DNA of 64,000 nucleotides from Ignavibacteriota bacterium (GTDB taxonomy: Bacteria; Bacteroidota; Ignavibacteria; Ignavibacteriales; Melioribacteraceae), in contig JADJGF010000001.1 of assembly GCA_016708125.1 (NCBI GenBank), forward strand, positions 2,688,001-2,752,000, in the 5' to 3' direction. A program made the position numbers and the translations under genes. How positions within the stretch are numbered: the stretch's first letter is position 1; each line of letters begins with the position of its first letter. This document shows positions 18,349 to 25,889 of this stretch, in pieces. The notes under the pieces were generated by a model. That model searched no databases and had not been told where the DNA came from. It saw nothing but the letters and a program-made list of their open reading frames with translations.

Positions 18349-18930
18349 TTAAAAAATCAACTTTTCAAACGTTTTTGTTATGTTTTCACCTTTTTCTTTT
18401 AGTGAAAAACTAAAATTATTCAGCTTCCACTCAAGCACGCATATTCTTATAAATCCCATTATAATTTTTGCAATTTCTGCCGCATCAACATCTTTTACTT
18501 TTTGATTACTTTTAATATCATTAATTATTTCAACTATTATTTTTAATCTTAGACCCATTATCTGCATTAATTTTTCCTTTAAAATTTTACTTTGTGTAAA
18601 CATTTCTTCCGAAAAAATTACAGAAGTCATCGCTTTGTTTTTATCGAGAAAATTAAAATGAAATAGAATAAATTCATTCAATTTATCTTTTGGATCAATT
18701 TTCTTGTTCACACTTTCAATTAATTTTTGATCAAAATTGCTGATTCTTGAAAGAATTCCCAACACAATATCTTCTTTATTTAAAAAGTGACGATAAATTG
18801 CCGGTTCACTTATTTTTACACGCGAAGCTAATTCTCTAATGGATAATGATTCATATCCGCCTTCGTGAATTATATTTAGTGCTTCATCAATAATTGTTTT
18901 TTGTCTTTCTTCAGTTGTAAATTTTGCCAT
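18349..18930 (-). CDS. TetR/AcrR family transcriptional regulator (first, heads the operon)
   Basis: A 193-residue regulator. The DNA-binding segment is IIHEGGYESLSIRELASRVK with ISEPAIYRHFLNKEDIVLGI, a textbook TetR helix-turn-helix (AIYRHFxNKE). The C-terminal domain is a helical ligand pocket with no recognisable signature. As the first gene of the minus-strand exporter operon it is the likely main repressor. A 22-bp palindrome lies 19 bp upstream of its start codon, which suggests autorepression together with the whole operon. Confidence 0.9.
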   Translation of the reverse strand: MAKFTTEERQKTIIDEALNIIHEGGYESLSIRELASRVKISEPAIYRHFLNKEDIVLGILSRISNFDQKLIESVNKKIDPKDKLNEFILFHFNFLDKNKAMTSVIFSEEMFTQSKILKEKLMQIMGLRLKIIVEIINDIKSNQKVKDVDAAEIAKIIMGFIRICVLEWKLNNFSFSLKEKGENITKTFEKLIF

Positions 18931-18948
18931 TTCTTAAATCCAAAATAG

Positions 18949-18970
18949 TTTGTTAACATTCACTAACAAA
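18949..18970. promoter_or_regulatory. Palindrome, candidate TetR operator for the efflux operon
   Basis: TTTGTTA-ACATTCAC-TAACAAA is a perfect 7-8-7 inverted repeat 19 bp upstream of the first tetR start codon. The 19 bases GTTAACATTCACTAACAAA match 16 of 19 positions of the site at 17301-17318 read on the minus strand. Size, place and recurrence next to TetR genes are what a TetR operator should show. Confidence 0.65.
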
Positions 18971-19226
18971 TTTATGCTAAAATTATCGACTTGTCAAGTG
19001 AAAAGTTTAAATTTTTTAAAAAACGTGATATGAAAAGTATTTCCTTAAAAAAGTATGATGAATATATTTGTTAAAAAGTAAATTTAATATGATAACAAAT
19101 CATAAAAGATAACTTAAAATACAATTTTTCGTAAGTGGTTATAAAACAGATTGGGGAAAAGAAAATTAAAAGTATTAAAAATTAGATATGTTAACACCTT
19201 TAATTGTTTCTTTGTTTGAGAATTAT

Positions 19227-19254
19227 TATTATTCAATTAATCAATAGAATAATA
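19227..19254. promoter_or_regulatory. Inverted repeat before the ArsR-rhodanese gene
   Basis: TATTATTC and GAATAATA form 8-bp arms with a 12-bp spacer, ending 17 bp before the start codon. ArsR-family repressors bind AT-rich imperfect palindromes in this position. The background is very AT-rich, so a chance match is possible. Confidence 0.3.
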
Positions 19255-19271
19255 TAATAAAGATTTAATTT

Positions 19272-19931
19272 ATGACCGGTAGAGAATTTAAAGATTTGAC
19301 GTTTCAACAATTTGCAAATATCGCAACAGCTTTTTCAAGTCCCAAAAGACTTGAAATAATTGACATACTTTCGCAAGGCGAACGTGATGTGGAAACTTTG
19401 ACAAAAGAAACCAATATGAATTTTGCCAATACTTCGCGTCATCTACAAATATTAAAATCTGCAAATTTGATTAAAGCAAGAAAAGAGGGAGTTAGAGTTT
19501 TTTATTCACTTTCAGATAATGAAGTTTATAAAAGCTGGAAATGTTTACAATCCTTAGCCGAAAAAACAACAGCAGAAATTAGAGAAGTTACAAAATTATT
19601 TTTTGAAGAAAGACTTACTCTTGAGCCCATATCAATGAAAGAGCTTTCTGAAAGAATGAAAAATCAAAATATTACTCTTATTGATGTTCGCCCAAAAGAA
19701 GAATTTAAAAGCGGACACATTCCAACGGCAGTTTCACTTACCATTTCGGATATTAAGAATGAGCAATATAAAATTTCGAAAAGCAAACAAATTGTTGCCT
19801 ATTGCAGAGGTGAATATTGTGTGCTAGCTGCAGAAGCTGCCAAAATTTTAAGTTCGAAAGGTTATAAAGTTACAATTATGAAAAGTGATGTAAACACCTG
19901 GCAAGAATCTGGCGGAGTTTTAGAAATATGA
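19272..19931 (+). CDS. ArsR-family regulator fused to a rhodanese domain
   Basis: A 219-residue two-domain protein. Residues ~10-90 form an ArsR/SmtB winged helix (FSSPKRLEIIDILSQGERDV, TSRHLQILKSANLIKARKEG). Residues ~120-215 form a rhodanese domain (LIDVRPKEEFKSGHIPTAVS, QIVAYCRGEYCVLAAEAAKI) with the catalytic Cys in the CRGEYC loop. The classic metal-binding ELCVCDL motif is absent, which suggests the protein reads sulfur or persulfide status rather than binding a metal in the ArsR way; this is inference. Rhodaneses carry sulfane sulfur on the Cys. The gene heads an operon with a methyltransferase (4-bp overlap) and a DsrE protein. Confidence 0.9.
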   Translation: MTGREFKDLTFQQFANIATAFSSPKRLEIIDILSQGERDVETLTKETNMNFANTSRHLQILKSANLIKARKEGVRVFYSLSDNEVYKSWKCLQSLAEKTTAEIREVTKLFFEERLTLEPISMKELSERMKNQNITLIDVRPKEEFKSGHIPTAVSLTISDIKNEQYKISKSKQIVAYCRGEYCVLAAEAAKILSSKGYKVTIMKSDVNTWQESGGVLEI

Positions 19932-20497
19932 AAGTAAGAGAAAGTGGGATGCCGGAAGAAGAAATGTGGAATTCCTTTTTTTATCCTTCTGAAATATTTA
20001 AGCAACTTGAACTTAGTAATGAAATTAATAATGCAGTAGAATTCGGTTCTGGTTACGGAACATTTACTTTAGAAGCTGCTTCATTGGTTAAAGGAATGGT
20101 TTATGCAATTGATATAGAAACGGAAATGATAAATATTTTACAAAAGAAAATTGATCAAAATAAGGTGAAAAATGTAAAAATATTGCATCGAGATTTCATT
20201 ACACATGGAACAGGGCTTAATAATAACTCAGTTGATTATGTTATGCTATTTAATATTCTTCATACTGAAAAACCAGTTGAATTATTAAAAGAAGCTTTTA
20301 GGATTCTTAAAACGGATGGTAAAATTGGTATTATTCATTGGATATATTCCGAACTTACTCCACGCGGTCCCTCTCTAAATATTAGACCAAAACCAGAACA
20401 ATGTATAGATTGGCTTAAAGTTGCAGGATTTGATATTTTAAAGAAAGAAATAGATCTTCCACCCTACCATTATGGAATTATTGGAATTAAAAAATAA
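19928..20497 (+). CDS. Class I SAM-dependent methyltransferase
   Basis: A 189-residue protein with a Rossmann-type SAM-binding core. Motif I is AVEFGSGYGTFTLEAASLVK, the acidic residue after strand 2 is in YAIDIETEMINILQKK, and motif IV is NSVDYVMLFNILHTEKPVEL. The LLKEAFRILKTDGKIGIIHW segment completes the fold. The substrate is not evident; the family includes small-molecule and metalloid methylases. The gene overlaps the ArsR-rhodanese gene by 4 bp (ATGA). The cysteines expected of ArsM arsenite methylases are not seen: only one cysteine is obvious, in EQCIDWLK. Confidence 0.88.
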   Translation: MKVRESGMPEEEMWNSFFYPSEIFKQLELSNEINNAVEFGSGYGTFTLEAASLVKGMVYAIDIETEMINILQKKIDQNKVKNVKILHRDFITHGTGLNNNSVDYVMLFNILHTEKPVELLKEAFRILKTDGKIGIIHWIYSELTPRGPSLNIRPKPEQCIDWLKVAGFDILKKEIDLPPYHYGIIGIKK

Positions 20498-20515
20498 ATT
20501 TAAGGAATAGCAATT

Positions 20516-20869
20516 ATGAAATTACTAATAATAATTAATGATGGACCTTATGGAACAGAAAAAGCATATAATGCATTAAGACTTGCAATGAACATTCAGA
20601 AAGAAAGTTCTGAAGCAGAAGTAGCAATTTTCTTAATGGCGGATGCTGTTGGCTGCGGAATTCCAAATCAAAATACTCCGCAAGGATATTATAATATTGA
20701 GCGAATGTTGAAAGCAGTAATTTTAAAAGGTGGAATTATAAAAGCTTGCGGAACGTGCATGGATGCAAGAGGTTTTGCTGAATTAAAATTACTTGACGGA
20801 GTTGAAAGAAGTAATATGAAAGAACTAACTGAAATAACTTTAGGGGCGGATAAAATCATCACGTTTTGA
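20516..20869 (+). CDS. DsrE/YchN-type sulfur-relay protein
   Basis: A 117-residue protein of DsrE size with the start MKLLIIINDGPYGTEKAYNA. Two cysteine-bearing segments follow: FLMADAVGCGIPNQNTPQGY and GGIIKACGTCMDARGF. The cysteine in CGTCMDARG corresponds to the active position of DsrE/YchN proteins, which pass persulfide sulfur between partners. It lies 18 bp downstream of the methyltransferase gene in the ArsR-rhodanese operon. A rhodanese domain and a DsrE protein together suggest sulfane-sulfur handling. The exact partner is unknown. Confidence 0.85.
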   Translation: MKLLIIINDGPYGTEKAYNALRLAMNIQKESSEAEVAIFLMADAVGCGIPNQNTPQGYYNIERMLKAVILKGGIIKACGTCMDARGFAELKLLDGVERSNMKELTEITLGADKIITF

Positions 20870-20956
20870 AATCTAGTAAGTTTTATAATAGCTGTTAAAC
20901 CAGAATTCGCAATTAAATATTACATTTCCTTTAATCCTTACGCTAGCACCTAAAGG

Positions 20957-20980
20957 AATAATAAAAACATTTTTATTATT
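20957..20980. other. AT-only perfect hairpin between the DsrE and chrB genes
   Basis: AATAATAAAAA and TTTTTATTATT form 11-bp arms around a 2-base loop. The hairpin lies 88 bp after the DsrE stop. It could act as a weak terminator or just reflect AT-rich sequence. Without G-C pairs a strong terminator is unlikely. Confidence 0.3.
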
Positions 20981-20986
20981 TATATA

Positions 20987-21002
20987 TGTAATGGTTGTTA
21001 CA
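20987..21002. promoter_or_regulatory. Palindromic site 1 upstream of chrB
   Basis: TGTAA-TGGTTG-TTACA is a perfect 5-6-5 palindrome flanked by A and T. It ends 88 bp before the chrB start codon. Its 16 bases match the reverse complement of site 2 at 15 positions, including the inner six. Confidence 0.6.
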
Positions 21003-21069
21003 TTATATTTATACAACTTGCAATTATTCATATATTTGTATATATTTTTAACAACATATTCGATATTCT

Positions 21070-21085
21070 TGTAACAAACATTACA
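21070..21085. promoter_or_regulatory. Palindromic site 2 immediately before chrB
   Basis: TGTAA-CAAACA-TTACA is a perfect 5-6-5 palindrome that ends five bases before the chrB ATG, over the place of the ribosome binding site; no GGAG-type site is otherwise visible. Its reverse complement TGTAATGTTTGTTACA differs from site 1 at one base. The position suits a repressor. Confidence 0.6.
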
Positions 21086-21090
21086 TAATT

Positions 21091-22059
21091 ATGAAGTTGT
21101 TATTTTTAGTACATCAGGTACAAACAAAAAATTCTAAGGAAAGAGTTAAGATATGGCGGCTGACAAAAAGAATTGGAGCCGTATTATTTCGTAATTCAGT
21201 TTATGTGTTACCTTACAGTGAAGAAAGGAATGAAGACTTTCATTGGCTTTGTCAGCAAATAAAAGATTCTAAAGGTGATGCATCTGTGTTTATAACTGAT
21301 TCAAATAAAAATGAAGATGATGAGCTAATAAAATTATTTACTGTAGAACGATCAAAAGATTATGAACAAATAATTGAAAAACTAAATGACTTAGTAAAAG
21401 CTTTTTCTGAGAAAAACTTTCGTAAAAATCTTGAGGAGAATGTTAAGAAAATATTAAAACAATTAAATCAGATTACTGGTGAGTTCAATGATCTTCAGAA
21501 AATTGATTTTTTCAATTCATCACACAGCAGCAATGTTAAGAAAATAATCCAGGAGATAAAACAAAAACTTTTAAACTTTGTTGGAAATACCGGTTCCGAA
21601 GAAATAAAACTATCCTATTCTGTACAGAATTATCAGCGTAAAGTGTGGATTACGAGAGCGCATATTCATATTGATAGGATTGCCTCAGCTTGGCTTATTA
21701 AAAAATTTATTGATGCGGAAGCAAAATTCGTTTTCAGCGATAATAATATTTTCCCGGATGATGCAATTCAGTTTGATACTTTCGGAGCAGAATTCGGGCA
21801 CCACGGCGACAACTGCACTTTTGAAACGTTGATAAAAGTTTTTAGAATGCGTGATAAAGCTTTGCAACAAATAGCAGAAATTGTTCACGATATTGATCTG
21901 AAGGATAATAAATATCAAAGAACTGAAGCTAACGGAATTGACAAGACAATCAGATCCATATCCGATTTTATAAATGACGACCAGAAAACTTTAAACTACT
22001 GCTTAACAATGTTTGATGGTTTCTATAATAGCTTTAAAAAAATTAAAAGGAGAAAGTAA
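21091..22059 (+). CDS. chrB: ChrB family protein (chromate resistance/sensing)
   Basis: A 322-residue protein with the two ChrB parts. The N-terminal domain (MKLLFLVHQVQTKNSKERVK, FRNSVYVLPYSEERNEDFHW) resembles the regulator part of ChrB. The C-terminal domain runs from RKVWITRAHIHIDRIASAWL through FDTFGAEFGHHGDNCTFETL to IAEIVHDIDLKDNKY, with His and Cys residues conserved in ChrB. ChrB proteins are described as chromate-responsive regulators or helpers of the ChrA efflux pump. No chrA lies in this window; the operon instead continues with a lectin-like protein, a propeller, an MFS pump and an Fe-type ABC importer. Two matched palindromes upstream suggest autoregulation. Confidence 0.88.
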   Translation: MKLLFLVHQVQTKNSKERVKIWRLTKRIGAVLFRNSVYVLPYSEERNEDFHWLCQQIKDSKGDASVFITDSNKNEDDELIKLFTVERSKDYEQIIEKLNDLVKAFSEKNFRKNLEENVKKILKQLNQITGEFNDLQKIDFFNSSHSSNVKKIIQEIKQKLLNFVGNTGSEEIKLSYSVQNYQRKVWITRAHIHIDRIASAWLIKKFIDAEAKFVFSDNNIFPDDAIQFDTFGAEFGHHGDNCTFETLIKVFRMRDKALQQIAEIVHDIDLKDNKYQRTEANGIDKTIRSISDFINDDQKTLNYCLTMFDGFYNSFKKIKRRK

Positions 22060-22060
22060 A

Positions 22061-22720
22061 ATGAAACAAATATTTTGTGTCTTTAGCTTGTTATTGTTTG
22101 GAGTTTTACTAAACGCACAAACAATAAACTTTGATAAGGATGAAACCGGAAAAGTTCCAAATGATTTTACTACAGCACTTACCGGTAAGGGAGCTGAAGG
22201 TGTCTGGGTAGTTTTAAAGGACCAAACTGCACCGTCTCAACCTAATGTCTTAGCACAAACCGATATGGATGATACGGGATACCGCTTTCCACTTTGCATC
22301 TATAACAATTTTTCGGCAAAGAATGTTGATGTAAGTGTAAAATTTAAACCGGTAAAGGGTGAAGGTGATCAAGCTGCGGGAATTGTATGGCGATACAAAG
22401 ACAAAGATAATTACTATATAGTAAGGGCAAATGCACTTGAGAATAATGTTGTCCTCTATAAAGTAGAAAATGGAAAACGAACCGATCTTCCACTTGTTGG
22501 GAAAGGAAGAACTTATGGTGAAGATGCAGAAGTTCCATCACTCAAGTGGAGTGAATTAAGAGTATATACAAAAGGTAATTTATTTGATGTGTATTTGAAT
22601 GGCAAGAAAGTATTTAAAGTAAAAGATTCCACTTTTACTAATGAAGGTAAAGTGGGCTTGTGGACTAAAGCGGATTCCTACACACTGTTTGATGATTTTA
22701 ATTTTAGAAAATTAGACTGA
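22061..22720 (+). CDS. Secreted DUF1080/LamG-like protein
   Basis: The start is the ATG at 22061, one base after the chrB stop and preceded by AAAGGAG; the longer frame from 22013 overlaps chrB and is not needed. The 219-residue product has a signal peptide (MKQIFCVFSLLLFGVLLNAQ). Its beta-sandwich fold resembles DUF1080/3-keto-disaccharide hydrolase or laminin-G-like domains: AAGIVWRYKDKDNYYIVRAN, VENGKRTDLPLVGKGRTY, WSELRVYTKGNLFDVYLNGK and LWTKADSYTLFDDFNFRKLD. It is probably periplasmic or exported. Many such domains bind sugars but I see no catalytic signature. Its place after chrB is unusual. Confidence 0.75.
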   Translation: MKQIFCVFSLLLFGVLLNAQTINFDKDETGKVPNDFTTALTGKGAEGVWVVLKDQTAPSQPNVLAQTDMDDTGYRFPLCIYNNFSAKNVDVSVKFKPVKGEGDQAAGIVWRYKDKDNYYIVRANALENNVVLYKVENGKRTDLPLVGKGRTYGEDAEVPSLKWSELRVYTKGNLFDVYLNGKKVFKVKDSTFTNEGKVGLWTKADSYTLFDDFNFRKLD

Positions 22721-22727
22721 GCATACT

Positions 22728-23699
22728 ATGCAAACATTACTAAAAATATTTATAATTACATTTTTTACTATTTCAGTTTCTAATGCTCAAAATAACAGAA
22801 CATACATTACAAACTTTAATGATAATTTTATAACTGTAATTGATCTAAACACTGCTGAGAAAATTACTGATATAAGAACCGGAAAAAATCCACACGGAGT
22901 TGATGTTTCACCGGATGGAAAATTTATTTGCGTTAGTAATGAAGGGGATAATACTCTTTCTGTTATCGATGGAGAAACAAATAAAGTAATAAAGCAAATC
23001 CCAGTAGGAAATCATCCGCATCAAATAGCATTTACAAAGGATGGTAAATATATTTTTGTAACTATCAATGCTGAACATAAGGTTTATATCATTAATACTA
23101 ATGATTGGACTTTCGAAAAGTCAATTGTCGTTGGGAGAAATCCACATATTGCTCTTCCTTCACCCGATGGAAGCAAAATGTATATCACATCAGAAGGTGA
23201 TAATAAAATAGTTGTAATTGACTTGGTAAAAATGGAAGTTACTAGTGAGATAACAATGTTCGGATTGCCTCGTGTTCCGGTAATTAACAATGATGGAAAT
23301 ACAATTTATTCTACACTAAGATGGTTTAATGGTGTTTTAAAGATTGATACTGAAAAAAATAAGGTTGTTGACTGGATTCAACTGCCGCAAACAAAATCTT
23401 TCCCACAAGAAGGTAAAGCATCTCACGGACCCGGTCTTCATCCAAATGGAAAGTATTTATATCTCACAAGTCAGATTCTAAATTCCGTTTCGGTAATTGA
23501 TATTGAAACACAGAGAATAGTTAAAGAAATAGTAGTTGGAATTGATCCAAACTGGATTGATTTTACTAAAGATGGAAAAACAGCAATTGTAAGTAATACG
23601 GCTGATAACACTGTTTCTATAATTGACTGCGAAAAGAATGAAGTGATTAAAATAATTCCGGTTGGGAAAAATCCAAAACGGTTGGTTGTTGAAAAGTGA
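22728..23699 (+). CDS. YncE-like secreted beta-propeller protein (YVTN repeats)
   Basis: A 323-residue protein with a signal peptide (LLKIFIITFFTISVSNAQ). About seven blades of roughly 42 residues carry the YVTN pattern, for example VIDLNTAEKITDIRTGKNPH with GVDVSPDGKFICVSNEGDNT, and VIDGETNKVIKQIPVGNHPH. The blades end IIDCEKNEVIKIIPVGKNPK. YncE-type propellers are periplasmic and have been linked to iron limitation and DNA or metal-ligand binding. No catalytic motif is visible. It is in the chrB operon: the downstream MFS gene starts with GTG overlapping its stop codon. A periplasmic metal-binding role would fit the neighbours. Confidence 0.87.
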   Translation: MQTLLKIFIITFFTISVSNAQNNRTYITNFNDNFITVIDLNTAEKITDIRTGKNPHGVDVSPDGKFICVSNEGDNTLSVIDGETNKVIKQIPVGNHPHQIAFTKDGKYIFVTINAEHKVYIINTNDWTFEKSIVVGRNPHIALPSPDGSKMYITSEGDNKIVVIDLVKMEVTSEITMFGLPRVPVINNDGNTIYSTLRWFNGVLKIDTEKNKVVDWIQLPQTKSFPQEGKASHGPGLHPNGKYLYLTSQILNSVSVIDIETQRIVKEIVVGIDPNWIDFTKDGKTAIVSNTADNTVSIIDCEKNEVIKIIPVGKNPKRLVVEK

Positions 23700-24877
23700 T
23701 TGTAAAATCATTTGGTAAAGAATACTTAAAAATTAGTGGTGCTGGATTTTTCCTTTACTTTAGCTATGCACTTTCGCGTTCGCCAATAATTCCGCTTTAT
23801 GCTGAAAGTCTTGGTGCTTCATCACAAATGATTGGATTTGCAGTAGCTGCTTCAACAATCACGGGAATATTTGTTAAGCTGCCCGCCGGCACTGTTTCCG
23901 ATATTATCGGAAGAAAAACGGTATTAATTATTGGTGCACTTTTTTTTGCGTGCACACCTTTTTTATATCCGGTTGTTTCATCGGTAATAATACTGATTCT
24001 CATTCGTTTGATTCACGGAAACGCAACTGCAATTTTTGGTCCCACTATCAGTGCATCAATCTCAGACATTGCTGATAAAAACAGCAGAGGAATTCAACTC
24101 GGTCTTTTCTCGTCTGTTCAAGGAATTGGACAAACACTTGGCGCTTTGCTCGGAGGTTTTTTGATTTCTTATCAAAGTTTTGGATTTACTTTTTTAACAA
24201 GCGGTTTTATAGGTCTTGCCGGTTTAATGTTTGTTATATTTATTCAAAAGTGTGATGAAAAACGAGAACGCCGCGATCTACTTAAAAAATTTGTAACCGG
24301 AATTAAAGAAGTTGCCTCTAACAATAATATTGTTGTTACCAGTTTAACAGTTGCCTCACAAATGTTTGTGGTTGGGGCGTATAATGCTTTTCTTCCTTTG
24401 TATGCAAAAGATATTGTTAAGATAGAAGCGTGGCAAATTGGTTTAGTTTTCGGAATACAAACTACAACCACACTGCTTGCCCGTCCTTTAATGGGAAGAT
24501 TTAGTGACAAAACCGGAAGAAAGCCGATTATCTTAACAGCGCTGATATTCAACTCAATCCTTATTTCATTACTAACATTAGTAAAATCTTTTGAACTGCT
24601 TCTTGTATTTGGAATATTGTGGGGACTCGGAACTTCGGTTATTTCCTCTGTTGCTGTTGCATTCATTACTGATTTAACAAAGCAAAAAAAATTTGGTGCA
24701 GCACACGGCACTTACGGAACAATTTTCGATATTGGCGAAGCGCTTGGACCTATTGCAGCCGGATTTTTGGTTGCTGTAATTTCTTACAACTGGATGTTTA
24801 TTCTTGTAAGTTTACAACTTTTATTAATGACTGTCTTATTTGGTAAATATAAAATTGGAGTTATAAATGAGGATTAA
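23696..24877 (+). CDS. Major facilitator superfamily transporter
   Basis: A 393-residue protein with 12 predicted membrane helices. It has the MFS motif A in the first loop (GTVSDIIGRKTVLIIGALFF) and its repeat in the second half (RFSDKTGRKPIILTALIFNS). The layout is that of drug:H+ antiporters of the DHA1 type. It starts at GTG overlapping the stop of the propeller gene (GTGA), so translation is coupled. In the chrB operon it stands where a ChrA chromate exporter would be expected, so it may be the exporter of the unit; the substrate is inference. Confidence 0.9.
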   Translation: MIVKSFGKEYLKISGAGFFLYFSYALSRSPIIPLYAESLGASSQMIGFAVAASTITGIFVKLPAGTVSDIIGRKTVLIIGALFFACTPFLYPVVSSVIILILIRLIHGNATAIFGPTISASISDIADKNSRGIQLGLFSSVQGIGQTLGALLGGFLISYQSFGFTFLTSGFIGLAGLMFVIFIQKCDEKRERRDLLKKFVTGIKEVASNNNIVVTSLTVASQMFVVGAYNAFLPLYAKDIVKIEAWQIGLVFGIQTTTTLLARPLMGRFSDKTGRKPIILTALIFNSILISLLTLVKSFELLLVFGILWGLGTSVISSVAVAFITDLTKQKKFGAAHGTYGTIFDIGEALGPIAAGFLVAVISYNWMFILVSLQLLLMTVLFGKYKIGVINED

Positions 24878-25880
24878 ATTCTTATTTCTATCCATTGTTA
24901 TCATTTCTTTTTTTATTGGATGTTCGAAGAAATCTAATGAGGTGGTTGTTTATACATCTGTGGATCAAGTATTTGCTGAGCCGGTTTTACAAATGTTTGA
25001 AAAGAAAACCGGAATAAAAGTAAAACCGGTTTACGATACTGAAGAAACAAAAAGCACCGGTGTTTTAAACCGGCTTATTGCTGAAAAAGATAATCCCCAA
25101 TGCGATGTATTCTGGAGCGGGGATCCGGTAAGAAGTATTATTCTTAAAAACAAAGGAATCACTACCGGTTATTTACCAAGCATTGCTGATAGTATAAACT
25201 CAATCTTTAGAGACGAAAAAGGTTACTGGATAGGTTTTTCATCGAGAATAAGAGTTATTATCTACAACAAAAACTTAGTGAAACGGAATGAAGCACCGAA
25301 TTCTATTTATGATTTGCTTAATCCCAAATGGAAAGGAAAATGTGCAATTGCAAATCCTTTATTCGGAACAACTTCATTTCATATTGCTGCACTGTTTACG
25401 GAACTCGGTGACGATAAGGCAACTGAATTTTTAAATAATCTTAAACAAAATAATGTTTTAATTGCCACGAGTAACGGTGATATAAAAAAACGTATTGCCG
25501 ATGGGGAAATAGCCTTTGGACTTGTTGATACCGATGATGCTATAGTTGCAATGCGTGAAGACAAACCGGTAGGAATGATATTTCCGGATCAGCAAGGAAT
25601 AGGTTCATTGATTGTTCCTAACGCAGTATCGTTAATAAATAATTCACCTAATTCAGAAAACGGGAAAATATTAATTGATTATCTGCTCACAACTGAAGCG
25701 GAAATGCAGTTAGCAAAACTTGCAGCACAAATACCAATGATTAAGACAGATTATCAAATTCCAGAAATGCCGAATATAAAAAGCATTAATGATATTAAAT
25801 CTATGAACATTGATTATGAAAAAGCCGCTGCTAAATTAGAAGAGATACAGCCATTACTAAAAAAATGGCTTGAGCAATAA
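24867..25880 (+). CDS. Fe(3+)-type ABC transporter substrate-binding lipoprotein (FbpA-like)
   Basis: A 337-residue lipoprotein (signal MRIKFLFLSIVIISFFIGCS, lipid on the Cys at about residue 19). The mature domain begins VVVYTSVDQVFAEPVLQMFE and contains QCDVFWSGDPVRSIILKNKG, GKCAIANPLFGTTSFHIAAL and AEMQLAKLAAQIPMIKTD. These are features of FbpA/AfuA/ThiB-like solute-binding proteins (PBP_like_2). The family takes up ferric iron, thiamine, polyamines or similar. A metal is favoured by the chrB context. It overlaps the MFS gene by 11 bp and is followed by the matching permease. Confidence 0.88.
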   Translation: MRIKFLFLSIVIISFFIGCSKKSNEVVVYTSVDQVFAEPVLQMFEKKTGIKVKPVYDTEETKSTGVLNRLIAEKDNPQCDVFWSGDPVRSIILKNKGITTGYLPSIADSINSIFRDEKGYWIGFSSRIRVIIYNKNLVKRNEAPNSIYDLLNPKWKGKCAIANPLFGTTSFHIAALFTELGDDKATEFLNNLKQNNVLIATSNGDIKKRIADGEIAFGLVDTDDAIVAMREDKPVGMIFPDQQGIGSLIVPNAVSLINNSPNSENGKILIDYLLTTEAEMQLAKLAAQIPMIKTDYQIPEMPNIKSINDIKSMNIDYEKAAAKLEEIQPLLKKWLEQ

Positions 25881-25889
25881 GGGGAAAAA

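Larger units (their letters stand above)
18931..19271. other. Divergent intergenic region between the two halves of the window
   Basis: This 341-bp AT-rich spacer separates the minus-strand TetR/efflux operon from the plus-strand ArsR operon. It holds the TetR-type palindrome at 18949-18970 and a weaker inverted repeat at 19227-19254. No open frame with coding character was seen, so it most likely carries back-to-back promoters. Confidence 0.6.

Noticed and set aside
23478..23711. Minus-strand frame opposite the end of the propeller gene
   Set aside because: It is antisense to YVTN repeats and has no start signal.
24244..24711. 155-codon minus-strand frame within the MFS gene
   Set aside because: The MFS gene on the plus strand is fully supported by conserved motifs; the opposite frame is a by-product of its codon use.
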